Below, one piece after another: positions 1 through 40,378 of a DNA stretch of 64,000 nt. The notes under the pieces are model-generated. The model ran no database searches and had not been told where the DNA came from. It was given only the letters and a program-made list of their open reading frames with translations. The translations under genes and the position numbers were made by a program. The DNA comes from Chrysomallon squamiferum. Its lineage: Eukaryota > Mollusca > Gastropoda > Neomphalida > Peltospiridae. The stretch covers positions 33,958,801 to 34,022,800 of the forward strand of contig CM022670.1 in NCBI GenBank assembly GCA_012295275.1. Direction: 5' to 3'. Every line of letters begins with the position of its first letter. The first letter of the stretch is position 1.

Positions 1-996
1 ATTTCTTTTATAGGTGTTACAAGATAATGCATGGTTTACAACAAATACTATTGTTACTTTAAAATTTTAAAATATATTTTTAACTTTGTATGTGTGTGTG
101 TGTGTTTCATCCTAGGATGGTGTTCATGTTAATTTGAATGTAAAATCAATAAAAAGAAAAAAGTGACGATGACATTGTAAATTTATATAAAAGTTACTCC
201 AGGCATTCAGTAATAACATGTTCTTTTTCAGTATTTAAAATTTAATAAATAAAAAAAAAGGTGTGGCTACTGCTTTGAGATTTTTCAAATATTTCTGTTA
301 AATTTACCTTAAAGATATCTTTACATGTCTGAAATGAAATCTTATTTCAGTTTAGAAATAAGCTACTAATTCTTCAATTTGTTTTAACATCCTTTAAGCT
401 GGGTATACCTCAGGAGGCAGTTAACAATATCTCACCATTTTCTGAAAAAATACAAGCAACTTCTGCATTGTCAGTAATTATAAGTGGAAGCCATGTGCCT
501 GAGTCAGTTAAGAAGTTCAGGAAATGAGTTTAATATAGCCTTGAGACAGGATATCTCTGTACACTTACATATCAACTGTGGCATGGCTTGTGGTTAACAT
601 TTACTTGTCTATTGTGTGGTACACCCTTTTCACAACTACTGGATTAGTTTTATTATTGACCTATCAAGCCTGTGACATTCTTATAAGCAGTAGATACAGA
701 AAAGGAAAACCTCAGTACTTGTATGTTTAATGGGATTGGGAGGGATGGGGCTATATTCATTGATATTATGCCAAACTGTCAATCATATTAAACCATCCTT
801 TAGTATAGATTATTATTTATTTATACACTAATCTTTGTATATCATAACTCAAAATAGTGTTTATGAAAATGATATTTCTTGAAATAGTGTTAATATTAAT
901 CAACAAATCAACCATATACATGAACATTTTCAGTTATATTCAAAATTAAGTTTTTACCTAAATTTACTTACAATTTTTAAAGTTATTAGATATCAT

Positions 997-1000
<4 letters not shown>

Positions 1001-1060
<60 letters not shown>
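1001..1060. repeat. (TC)30 microsatellite
   Basis: A perfect dinucleotide run. Confidence 0.98.
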
Positions 1061-1063
<3 letters not shown>

Positions 1064-2663
1064 AGACATACTTACCCATGCATATTCTGCTATTTCAGTT
1101 TTTTTTCTCTATTTCTCTTTCTTTATCATTTTCTTTTTCTTATTTTTTTTTTTCTATGTCTTTTTATCTCTTTTATCTCTCTTCAATTCTTCCCTTCAAT
1201 TTAATCTTTGTTTTAATTACTTTTCATCTTTAACTCATTTGTCCTTCTGCACTGGACTGTGTTAAGCACACAAATAAATTACAAATTCTGAAGCTGCAGA
1301 TCATTTTAGTTTAATGAACTTTGATTTGTTGTCACAATTTAAAGTCAGGGCTTTCTTGACATCTGTTCTTTTTTAGATGTACAGTTTTGTCTATTTGTCA
1401 GTAAAAAGTACCATTAAGTGAGCTAGCAGGAATTTTCTGTGAGTTCAGTGATGGTCAAGATATGATTAGAAAGCAGAAACAGATGTTGTTGTTCCTCTCT
1501 TTGAGAATTCCACAGATAAACTGCTGGATGGAAGCAGAAGATATTTTGCTTTGCCATAATAGGTCACAGATTTTGCAGTCTAACTTGTCAAATTGTCCAT
1601 GTATATTTGTCAGTTTGAGCATGAACTACATGTCTCTAGGCTCATTTTATTTTACAGCTGTCAAAACTACAGACAGATATTTCATTTATGAAACCAGCAT
1701 TATACACTGTCTTCATAACTTACAAAGCTGGCATTATATGTTCCATATTTAATATTTATGTAAAATGTTACCGTTCAAATGAACTGTTTGTTAAACCTGA
1801 CATTTGGCATTAACACTTACAATAAAGTTGTATGTTTTGTTTAATTAAAAAAGAACAGATACACTAAATGTGTAGTTGTAATTTGTAAATCAGCTTAAGC
1901 AGCTTGTCTATGAGGTAATAACATTATTATTCCCCACAAAATCTATATATACATTAATTAAAGCTAATTACCATGAATATCCAAAATACATTAATTAATT
2001 CATCTGATATTAATTATATGGGTATAATGTTAATTCAGAAATGTCTTCTGATATAGTGAAAAAAAAAAAAAATAATAATAATAATAAAAATTATTATTAT
2101 TATTATAATAATAAAAAATAATAAAAAATAAATAACTAAAAATGAAGATGTTACAGGTAGGCACTAATCTTTATGGTAATTCTTTATTGATAATCTTGAG
2201 TTTTCAGCTCTTATCACACGTATACATGCACTCTTGGAGTCTTGAAACATTAGCTATCTGGGTGGCCTTCAGATTAATTTGGAATGCTGTCTGGAAAGTA
2301 CATTTTTTAAAAAGGAAGCACAGTATATCTTTTACTGCATTACACAGGTTAATGATTGTGTTTACTAATATTTTCTAGATTTGATTTGATAATTTAGATT
2401 TTAGGTAATTTGTCTTTGTCATCTCTTTTTCTGTTTGTTTATATATCAGGCTTTTTATTTATTTATTTATTTATTTATTTATCATTTTCAATTTTAACTG
2501 GTAATTTGGGGAATAATTTGTAAAGTTGGTATTTTTAGAAATGTAATCCAGGTATTTGACCCATGATATTAGATAATGAATGAGTTATACATGTTGCAGA
2601 GACATTTTTAGTTCATTATTTCTTTTTCTCTTGCTGTCATTCTCCTTCTTTTTCTCTCTTCTC

Positions 2664-2673
<10 letters not shown>

Positions 2674-2747
<74 letters not shown>
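2674..2747. repeat. (GA)37 microsatellite
   Basis: A perfect dinucleotide run immediately after a short TA run. Confidence 0.98.
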
Positions 2748-2750
<3 letters not shown>

Positions 2751-5376
2751 TAAATTATTTTAAAAAACTGTTTTTTTTGTAATAATTTCCTATTTGGTGT
2801 GTTTGTCTCTTTTTCTGACATCATGTTCTTTTATCTTTGAAATTATTTTTAATTCTACCTGAAAACAGCAAGTTACTTTTAAAATGTCTTAAGATAAAAG
2901 TATTTATTTATTTATTTATTTTTAACTTTAAGATAAAAACTTGGGTTTGTTTTAATTTATTTCTTTGTTGTTGTTTTTTTTTTTTTTTTACACTTTTTAA
3001 AATTTAGATTAAAATACAATCATAATTTACAGTAGTTAACACTACATAAATGTTATCTTTCATTTTTCTTGACAATACCTAATATTACTTTTAAAATATA
3101 TTACAATAAGAATTTGTTTGGAAATAATATATCATTATTCAATTTCTTTTTTTTTTTTTTTTTTTTTTGTGTTTTTGAATAAAATTATTGTAATTTATGA
3201 CAATTTATAATAATTAGCATAATAATAATAATAATAATAAAAGAAAAAAGTTCAACTGATAGGATTGGTGTTTTTTTTAATCAAATTAGATGGTTTTTAT
3301 GATTGCTTGCCAAAGGATACAATTCTCTAAAATATGTTTGCACTTCCATCTTCTATTTGCATCATGGAATATAGCATTGTTTACAGAGCTGTTGTGTTTT
3401 TGTGCATATCCATTGACAGCTGGCTCAAGAGCCTTTCATTTTTTTCATCTTGGCCATACTTTGCCTGCATTAGAAAATTAAGCAGGCATAGACTGTGGGA
3501 GCCATGTGGCCATCTGTTACCCTGGATAACTTGACACACTGATTGATTATGATTGTTCCATGGGTCACACATCCCTTCAGATAATTATCACTTGCTGCTG
3601 TCTGTTCTGTTATTAGTGGAAACTGCCTTCATCCCAGTGCTGACAGAACTGTTAGAGCCCTGATGTTTTCATGTTATTATTTTGGCAAATTGCGAGGTGG
3701 CATTCCACCAATTGGGAAAAACGTGCAGTGAGCAGTGTATGAATTATCTGGACAACTGCAGAATGGCTGAAATGTGTCTGTGACAAAACTGATTGGGCAT
3801 TTTGCTATGTTAGATTGTATGATAGGGCATGCTGACCAAAGATTTTAAATACTCTTGTGTTATGTCCATGTGACTGACTCGGCTGGTTTTGGTTCTAACT
3901 GACAGAACATACTTGGCTTCTTTCCAGGTTACTGCTGGATACCTAGTTCTTCATTCACTGACATCATTTTTTTTTTTTTTTTCACCCAAAACAACATTTT
4001 TTTTATATTCTGTGTTAAGTGAAATGACATTAATAAATTCTAAATGATAAATGATGAATGGTCCTGTCTGAGTTAATTAAGTTACCTTAAAAAAAATATA
4101 TAAAAAAGGAAAAAATAAAAGCTATAATATTACCATGATTTATGTTGTAAAAATGACAAACATCCACATTATGTAAATTTGATAAAACAAATATAACAGA
4201 TAATTTAATGAATGTTGAAAATAATTTAAAATCTGTAATTTTCAATATTAAACACAACTGTATAAATTACTCAGTTCATGTATTATTAATGATGGAGCTG
4301 CTGTTACATTCCTGTTTTACTGAATAGGACCTGCTGTGAATTTATATATTTATTGATAATGTCATTTTCAAACTGCTTTTGATTTATGAATTACTTACTT
4401 ATAAATTCCCATGTTGCTTTACAAAGGAATTAGCATTTAATCTGTCCCATTTTTTCATTTTAACTTATAAACTAGTGATAATTTCATATTCAAATTCTGA
4501 AAGTATTTTTAATGTGTATATTTTTTTTATTTATACATAATGTATTTTTCTGTGTATCACAAGGTGCTAATACTGCCAGACAAAAAACTTCTTTTAATCT
4601 GTTTCCTTCTTGAAATAAGATTTGCAGTTAATTTGTATTACTGTTTAACACAGAACTTGGCATTTAATCAACTTTTTAACTTAGCATGATAGCTATGTAT
4701 TACTTATATGATCACTTTCAAATATACTGGGTTCACTGCATCCTTCCTAACATCTGTCCTTTCCATCCATCCATCCATCCATCCATGCATACAATTACAA
4801 GATTGATGACTCTCAGATATTAGCTCTTCACAGAAGTCCACCAATTCAGATCAAAGCTGCATCACCACAAGTTCAGATCTTTGTAACAGGTGAACAGTTT
4901 GCGATAACATGAACCACAGAACATACTTCACAGTGACATATTTTTCTTATTGTTTCCACTTGACTACATATGGTGCTGTAGATACTGAGCAAGTGCTTCT
5001 CAGTGTATATTTACTTAATATGATGAGAGATAGTTAGTCTTACTTTCAAAGACGATATGTTTTTAATGTGCATTTGTTTCTAATGGTATGTATTTGAAGT
5101 TTTGTCTCATGTTCATGTTTTGAAAGATTTTTTTCTTATGTGAATGTAAAATATAGCTTAATAAAAAGTTTTGTTTTTATCATTTTAACATTATCATGGC
5201 TCTTTAGGATTCATAATGTTTCTTAAGTTATTTTTAAAAATTATTATTATTAAGATTATTTTTTTTTTGTAGAACTGTTATTTTATATATTTTTATTATT
5301 TTTGTACAAATTATTATCATCATCATAATTATTATTATTTATATTTATTTCTTTAGTTCTTGTGTTTGAATTTCAG

Positions 5377-32320
<26,944 letters not shown>

Positions 32321-32429
32321 TGAGGTGATATAACCAGAAGTGTGTCTGTATTGTGTACATCGCGTGGATTATCTCCATTTAACAGAATAATGGCAGCATT
32401 ATTGTGTTTGTTGCTTGGTTGAAGAAATC

Positions 32430-32465
<36 letters not shown>

Positions 32466-34165
32466 TTGTTGTTGTTTGTGGAAGGTGCAATCACAGTGTG
32501 AAAATGGCAGAGGACCATTAGTTTTGGAGTTCCTGTATCTAAGATATCTGTGTGTGAGTTTGTGATAACAGAGAGAGACTGACAAGTTACCCTAAAGCCA
32601 AATGTTCTGACAGAAGTGCTTCTGGCATTGGTATCCATCAACCTCTGCACCTGTTTAGTTCTGACCATTGCAATATAAAACTGTACGAGTATGTACAAAG
32701 AACACTGACATCTGCTGCTGCTTATTAAGATAAAAAAATAAAAAACATAAACACAAAAAAACAAAAAAAACATTATGAATGAGTATAGAAGCATCAGATT
32801 CCTGTGGCTGGAAATTACTGAAATTTAACAAGAATCTCTGTGTTAAAGTTTGTACTGAATGTTTCTTTGACTCAAAATGAGTGAATTACACCAAGTGAAA
32901 TACATGTAAATGCTAAGGTTACAGTCACAGAGAAGATGATAATTATTATGAATTAATCTTATCACAGCTGCATTTATTCAGTGTTTGTTAAATGTAAGGA
33001 TAAATGAATGTGAATATGGAGAAGTAATAGTTTTTACAGATCTATTTAAAAAAATAAAAAATTATACCTGCATGGTAAGAAAGAGGTTTGAAATGACAAA
33101 CTCACGACATTCAAATTTCAACTGATCTTTAATAAAAATATCAAATAGTTTTAAAAGAAAGCTAGTAAGTTCATTTATTTTTTAAAAAGTGTTTTCATTA
33201 AAGCAAGCAAGATGTTGTTTATCAACTTGACAAAAGTGCTGAGATTGTGCTAATGTTTTGGATATACAAATTATAACAAATGTTATATATATATATAACT
33301 TTTTTTTTCTTCCATTTAATAATGGACTGACAAATAGTTGGGGCAATATTTTTCTTTTGAAAAAAATATATAGTGTGATATACTTTAGTTCATTCTTCAA
33401 CGTAAACTCCATTTATGCATTTTTTTTTTGGTATTAAAAAATTAATGCATTTATATTTATATTTATTTGCTAAACAAAAAATAAATATAAATATGTTTTA
33501 GTATTTTTAGAACAAAACACTTTATGAATATATAGTATGATGTATTCATTTTAAAACACTAATTATGCTTGTGTTTTGGGACCATATATCACGGAATGTT
33601 AATATTTTGTGCACATAATATATGAAAATTGCCAGATAGCAAATTGTACTTTAAAGATTTTTGTTTAGAATTTATTTGTCATTACTTTCAAAAGTAATTA
33701 TTTGGTTAAATTTATCATGAACATTGGTAGCCATAATTATTAAAATATCTTTTTACACATTTGTTTCAGTCTTTTTTCAAATTTAAATAACAGGATTTGA
33801 TTAAATATGAAAATAATAATAATAATGAGAATGTGATTACAAAATATTTTAGACTTGCTGGTTCTCTGTTGATGCATATCTCTCAGGTTTGACATATCTC
33901 AAAAAAAAGAAATCAAGATATTAAAATAAAAATAATTAAATAAAATTTTAAAGTTCAAGACTTTTGGCATTTGTTATGAAGTTCTGTCAAAGCTTTGTCA
34001 ATATTTTTTTTTTTTTTTTTTTTTTTTTACATGTTTCAATTATGTTGTGTGTAAAGTATCTGTATTAAACAATACTATAAATATTCAAAATTTGTTTTAA
34101 AACCGTATTTTATGTACATTTTCTTTTTAATCTCTTTGTTTTTAATTGTATTATAAAAAAAAATA

Positions 34166-34199
<34 letters not shown>

Positions 34200-35079
34200 G
34201 TAATTATATTAATAATGACAATAACAATATTAATACAGAAATAAATAAAAATATATATAAAAATAATGATATATATGAAAATTAACTATAATAACATAGA
34301 AATAAATAAAAGTAATAAATAAAATATAATAATAATTAAATTGATATATATATATAAAAAAAAAAAAAAGAGTGAAAATTACCTTCTTACCTGAACTGGA
34401 ATAAAACAAATGACAAGGAAAAACCCACTCATTGACACTTACTCGTGTATGATTTACATTACACAGTGACAGATGTTTCACTGAAAAACATACAAAAACA
34501 CTAATTCTCTGTGAAAATTTCCAACATTATTACAAACCAAAGACTCAGGAATACGTTCATCCATGTCTTTTTTTTTTTTTTTTTTTTTTACTATTATTAT
34601 TATTCCATGTCATTCTGTGTTTGTAGTCCTTGTACAGTCAAGTCTGTAGGTGTGTACAGACCTTATCTCTCTTTTTGTTGTTAATATATATATTGTTCTG
34701 TTTTGTATATTTTGTTGATTTTTTTTGCTGTGACATTTTTCGTTTAGTAAAACAGTATTTAGTGTTGGGATCAGATGTTGATAGGGCACATTGCCAGTAG
34801 TAAATAGTTTATTTATTTGCTTTTCTATCTCCTTTCTCAAAAGATATACATACATATATATATTTATTTTTTAAAACAGATATGGGTATCATCCATATCC
34901 CAGCAAATAATATGACCAAATTTCATTGACATAGAGACTTTTACTGAAAATAAAACTGAGAATATCTTCTCTTTGATTTGAAAATAAATCCAAATTTCAT
35001 ATATAAATATATATACACACACACATAATGAGAAAGAATTTCAGAATTATTTTGTTAAAAAGGCAGTAACAATATTATC

Positions 35080-35130
<51 letters not shown>

Positions 35131-36024
35131 ATAAACAATAATTTGTATGATCTCAAAATGCCCAAATGCTTTTTTAATAATTTATCAAAATATAATTTAT
35201 TTTTTCGATCTTTTATATATATGTTTGTTTTGTTACACATAAATACATTGTTAAAAAAAAAAACATCACAGCAAAGAGTAAACTCATTAATGTATCATGA
35301 ACATATTGATATTTACAATAACTGTTCATAATGTCAGTTAACAACCACCAGGCAGGAGTTTTATGTATTTTTCAATACTAAAGTATTAAAACATTATCTT
35401 TCTTTATTATGAAGAATAATTTACAAATAGATTAGTTGGCTAAAAGTTAAATTAATCCAAGCAGCCAATTAACTAAAGAGAAATCCAATATCAGCACAAA
35501 TATCACATTCAGGGAAAATTGACGAAATATTTCAAAGACTAACTTAAAGTAATATACTGAAGTTTTATTTTTTCTTAATCAACAGAACAAATTGTATGAT
35601 CAGATCATGAAAATGAAGATACATATGTTAAAAAAAGAAATTGTTTAAATTGTTGATAAAATCGTGTTGAAATAATTGTAAAAGAAATAATGTTACTAAA
35701 ACAGTTACGTAGTAATGTTAATATTAAAAACAACAATGGTGAGTTATCTTTTAATAATTCACATTAGTTCAGTACATTAAATGTAATTTTCTTTTTAACT
35801 TTGAAAATTAATTTGTGTTTTGCCAGCATTTTGATATTCTTCAAACTAATATCTGCATGTTAAAACTGATTTATTGAAATATTAAATTAGTTTAACTTAA
35901 CATCCATATTGTCTGTACTGATCTGTTTTATAAAGTGAAACCTCAGCATTTAAAAGAAAAATACCTCACAGTAAAAAAACAAACTTGTGACCTTTTCAGA
36001 GACAGTTTTAACATTTGTCTTCAT

Positions 36025-36058
<34 letters not shown>

Positions 36059-37190
36059 TCTAAAATCAATTACTGCATAAATCTCCTAGACATTGCCAGT
36101 TGATATACATGGTTGATTGGTTGATTTTTATTTACTTTATAACAATGTAAAACAAAAAAAATAATAATAATAAACAAAAAAATAAAATAATAATAATCAA
36201 ATTATTGTTTATTAGGTTTCTTCTGCTTTTTGTTTTTTTTTATTATTATTTTTTTAACTGGTATATGAAATAAAATGGCATGTATAGAAATGTTACTTGT
36301 AGAGAAAAGAGCTTTTTTTTTCTTTTTTTTCTCTTTGTCAGTATTCTGTTAAAACTATTTTTAAATTAATATTGTAATTAAAGAAATGATTGTATATATG
36401 TATGTAATATATATATAAATTAAAAACCAAACTAGTTTATAAATGAATGTTTATAATAAAAACTGGCAGTGTCTATTTTTATAAGAGATAATAACCAATT
36501 CTCTCTCTCTCTCTCTCGCTTGCTTGGTCTCTTTCTCTCTCTCTCTTTTTTTTTTTTTTCATCCTATAAATTTTTCTATAAATTGTTTTCTTTTAATAAC
36601 AAGGTAATGTTGATCATTAAAAGATAAATAAATAAAACTCAAGATGTCAGAAGAAGTGTTGATTCAGGTGAAGAATCACCTCAGAAAATACAATTAAAAA
36701 CAAATCCTGTAGCATTTGAACTGATAAAGAGAATATTTTGTATACTTTTATTTTCCTAAATATCTTACTAATACTTATTACAGGTTGGAAGTGTGTGATG
36801 TTTGCCTGTTGCTTATGGTTGTGAACAAACAAATAAATTAAGTAAATAAATAATGGTTCTATTTTGGTGGAAATATTTACATATGTTTGTGATATAAATA
36901 TATTTAGACAAAAAGAGTTTTGTTTAGAAAAGTATAAAAAGTACTTCATACTCAATAATCTTTTTTTTTTTTTTTTTTTTCTCTCTTTTTTTTTAAATTT
37001 CTGTTGTAACTAGTGTTCTGTAGCTTGTATCAAAATCTTGCACAAGAATGCATGAAAAAGAATTTGAAGGCTTTCAGATTGTGTGTTGACAGCAGTTCAC
37101 CATTGTATATGTTATTTTCCTATCATCATTATATGCTTGTTTTCATATACTGTACATAATGCAAAATGCTAATAAAGTACAAATTATGTA
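32321..37190 (+). other. Probable FAK 3' untranslated region
   Basis: No coding exon follows the FAK stop on the plus strand until beyond 59 kb. This 4.9-kb AT-rich stretch keeps the low CpG density of the FAK introns and ends at a good polyadenylation signal, so I read it as a long 3' UTR. It holds poly-T runs (32432-32464, 34004-34028, 34569-34589), (AAT)n at 34163-34199, (TTA)n at 35080-35127 and two Pumilio-type octamers (36391, 37151). Earlier AATAAA-like strings could give shorter forms. Confidence 0.6.
37171..37176 (+). terminator. Candidate polyadenylation signal for FAK
   Basis: AATAAA followed about 20 nt later by a T/GT-rich stretch (TGTTTGTTGTTCTTTTCC), the usual arrangement of a cleavage site. 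CpG density changes immediately after it. Other AATAAA strings exist upstream, so this is a candidate. Confidence 0.55.
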
Positions 37191-37589
37191 ACTGTTTGTT
37201 GTTCTTTTCCTTAATTGCATCTTTTATAAACTCTAACAATTTCTTTCTGTTAATAAATTACTGATGCTATTGAATTCGTGCCTAAAATACATATTATCAA
37301 TATTAACTTCTGAATAAGACGTTGAAATATTCTCCATTCTTCAACAGTTTTGATGATTTTGTATTTAGAGTGATATTGCTACTTCGGCACCACATAAAGA
37401 GAGAATCGCACAACAAAATGCTTAATGCCTTATTTCGACTTATTTTATTTTGATTATACCGCTTATTCTGACTGACGTTAACCTGATCGTATACTTCGAA
37501 ATCGCGAGAACGCGCATATACAAGTCCATTATGGCATAAAAAAAAACGCCATTATAAAGCATTCAAATTTGCATTTACGTGACAGAAAT

Positions 37590-37951
37590 ATTTTTGGTGT
37601 TCCTGAGCCATTTAGCTATAAATGAATTTCGCGTCCACTCTAGGTTACTGTTTTTATTTATTCTGAACGCGTCACAAACAACATCTCACACAAACACGCC
37701 ATTAGGAAGTATTAACAAACAGAAATTTATAAGACAAATAGTTTTGGTGTCGTGAGCCATTTAGCTCTAAAGGAATTTCGTGTGCACTCTAGGTTATTGT
37801 TTTTATTATGAATGCGTCTTAGGAAAGTACAACAACGCAAAGACACAAACGAATATGTCAGTGGCTTTTAACTTGAAATTTGATTATGTATTGCAGTTTA
37901 TATAAATATTTTTGGTAAAAAAAATTTCCAGGCCAACTCCAGATAAGTATA

Positions 37952-38031
<80 letters not shown>

Positions 38032-38640
38032 TTTTTTTTTTTTTTTTTTTTTTTTTGAATTGAAAATATCATGCTTTGTAGAGGGTTCAAAGCTATATAC
38101 TTGTCAAAAACATCTTCGTACATATAAAACAGACATGACCATGTCACACATCAGGTTTTGCATTTGTGTACTGGAATATTTTTCAATCAGGAAGCCAAAG
38201 AAGTCTTTGAAGGGATTTCATGTCCAAATCTAGGTCAGTGATATTTTTATTTTAAAATTAATTTTTTTTTTTTTTTTTTTTTTTATAATACGAAAGTGTC
38301 ATCCTTTGTAAAGGACTGGAATGTTTTTCCATCAGGAAGCCAAAGAAGTCTTTGAAGGGATTTCATGTCCATATCTAGTTCAGTTGTATTTTTTATTTTT
38401 TTATAATATGAAAGTGTCATGCTTCGTAAGGGATTGTAAAGCTGCAGACATGTCAAAAACAACTTGCATATATAAAAAAAAAAACATACAATGATACACA
38501 ACATCAAGATTTGCCTTTGCGTACTGGATTAATTTGCTATCAGGAAGCCAAAAATGTCTACGAAGGGATTTTCTGTCCAACTCTAGTTCAATGGATTTTT
38601 TTAAAAATGTGAAAGTGTCATGCTTCCTAGAGAACACTAA
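37590..38640. repeat. Degenerate tandem repeat array near 38 kb
   Basis: A core of the form GGATTTC-TGTCCA-CTAG-TCAGTG recurs with divergence at about 37624, 37772, 38212, 38355 and 38565. It is preceded in the later units by AGGAAGCCAAAGAAGTCT and followed by a TTTTTATTTT stretch. The flanking AAAGTGTCATGCTT segment also recurs (38069, 38290, 38410, 38605). Minus-strand open frames over these units are mirror images of one another and are repeat products, not genes. Confidence 0.8.
37953..38056. repeat. (ATT)n, (ATTT)n and poly-T run
   Basis: A pure ATT run passes into ATTT units and then about 30 T residues, inside the degenerate array region. Confidence 0.95.
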
Positions 38641-39447
38641 TTACAAGCAACGGAACTGTAAATGAAATCGAATCTGACAGCACGTCTTGTAGATAAATAT
38701 ATGTGCGTTTCTGTCGCTCTGCCTTTAAGAAGTGTGTTTGAGAATTTAACCGTTACTTTGCAGCAGTAACTATGTATGAACCAGTTCAGTAAAATACTGT
38801 GTTTATTTTGGCACATATACATTATTTTTTAGGCTGTATGGAAACTGATAAAATGGTAAAGTTTCCAATTAAAATAAAATACAATAAAAAAAAAAAAAAA
38901 TATGAATAAAAAAAATAAAAATAAAACATAAATAAATATGAATAAAAAAAAAAAATAATAAAAAAAAAAAAAAAAAATAATAATAAAAAAAAAATATAAA
39001 AAAAAAAAAAAAAATGAAAAAAAAATAAAAATAAATAAATACATTTATCTGAAAAATTCCCGTTTGACTAGCTTTGAACACGAACTTACTCGGAACATAA
39101 AATAAAAAATGATATTTTTGGCGATCTGATACCATAAAAGTAAAATGATTAGTGTAATGTCAAGCTACATCGCAGAGTCAAATTTGGTAAAAAGAGAAGC
39201 CTTTTAGTTCTACTGACATTGATTGCCATAACATTTCACTAAAGGAAAAAGAAGTAAAAGGAACAGTTTTAAATAACCGTGTTGTTTTAAAAAGGTTTTG
39301 ACGTTATGGATTACTTGCTACACAATATTCCTACATAAAACGAGAACGTTATAAAATATAACCCATTAAACACAGCAGTTTGTCTGCGAGATCTTTTATA
39401 ATAATAATAAAATAATTTTAAAACCCAAATAATAAAAAAAATAAAAA

Positions 39448-39487
<40 letters not shown>

Positions 39488-40306
39488 TTAAAAATTAAAA
39501 TAATACCACAAATAACTGCTACTATTATTACTACTATAATTACTACTACCACTACTACTACTACTACAAATAATCATAATAAACATCATGATGATGATGA
39601 AAAACAGTCATAACGATAATAATTATGTTAGTAGAATTAGAAGAGTATTTATTTATTTATTTATTTGTATTTAAACGAAAACGTCTTCGAATGACTAAAT
39701 CATTACACAGTTATCTATCTCATTTACATATTAGGAAAGTTTGACATCTTACGTGTTTGTACGAAATTTTGTTATGAAGAAAACGAAGAAAGAAAAAATT
39801 AAAATTTCAGATTTCAATGATCATTTTGAGTTTGTTATTATTATGATCATAGTTCATTAAATGAAACGCTGATGTCATTTAACAGACAATCAGTTTAAGG
39901 TAAATAACATATAGATTTACTTATTCTACCTAATAACAAACACATTAAGACTAAAGTAAGAAGAATAAACAGCAACGCTAAAAAAATCCAAAAATTAAAA
40001 TGCATAATTATTATCTAGATTACAAATATCAGCAAAACACAATCATATTTTCATTGTTTATTGTAATTAGTATATCCACATTTTTATATATAAAAAAATA
40101 ATTTTAGATTAATAATATAAAAAATACAACGATATATCAATGCATGAACTTATTCAAAGGCGAACCAGTCTACAATAAAAGTACGACATTTTGAATTAAA
40201 TTATGCAAAAATAGCAACAGTGATTAAACAGAAATGTATTATTCAATAGTAAGAATGTAAATAAGTTTGAAAGAAAACAAAACTAATATTTGTTTCACAA
40301 TAAAAC

Positions 40307-40378
<72 letters not shown>

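Larger units (their letters stand above)
1..5376. other. Non-coding DNA upstream of the first visible FAK exon (probable intron)
   Basis: No open frame here resembles the missing N-terminal part of the FAK FERM domain, and the first recognisable exon at 5377 is entered through a splice acceptor, so this is most simply intron. It contains a (TC)30 tract at 1001-1060, a (GA)n tract at 2674-2747, a CCAT tetranucleotide run near 4760-4786 and many homopolymers. A less AT-biased block with no coding sense lies at about 3480-3960. CpG is very rare, about eight by eye. Confidence 0.6.

Noticed and set aside
1462-1752. 96-codon open frame in the 5' intron
   Set aside because: No recognisable domain, no splice context and low-complexity intron surroundings; a chance frame.
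38283-38637. Two minus-strand frames with similar sequence that could look like a small gene family
   Set aside because: They cover copies of the degenerate tandem array; their similarity is that of the repeat.
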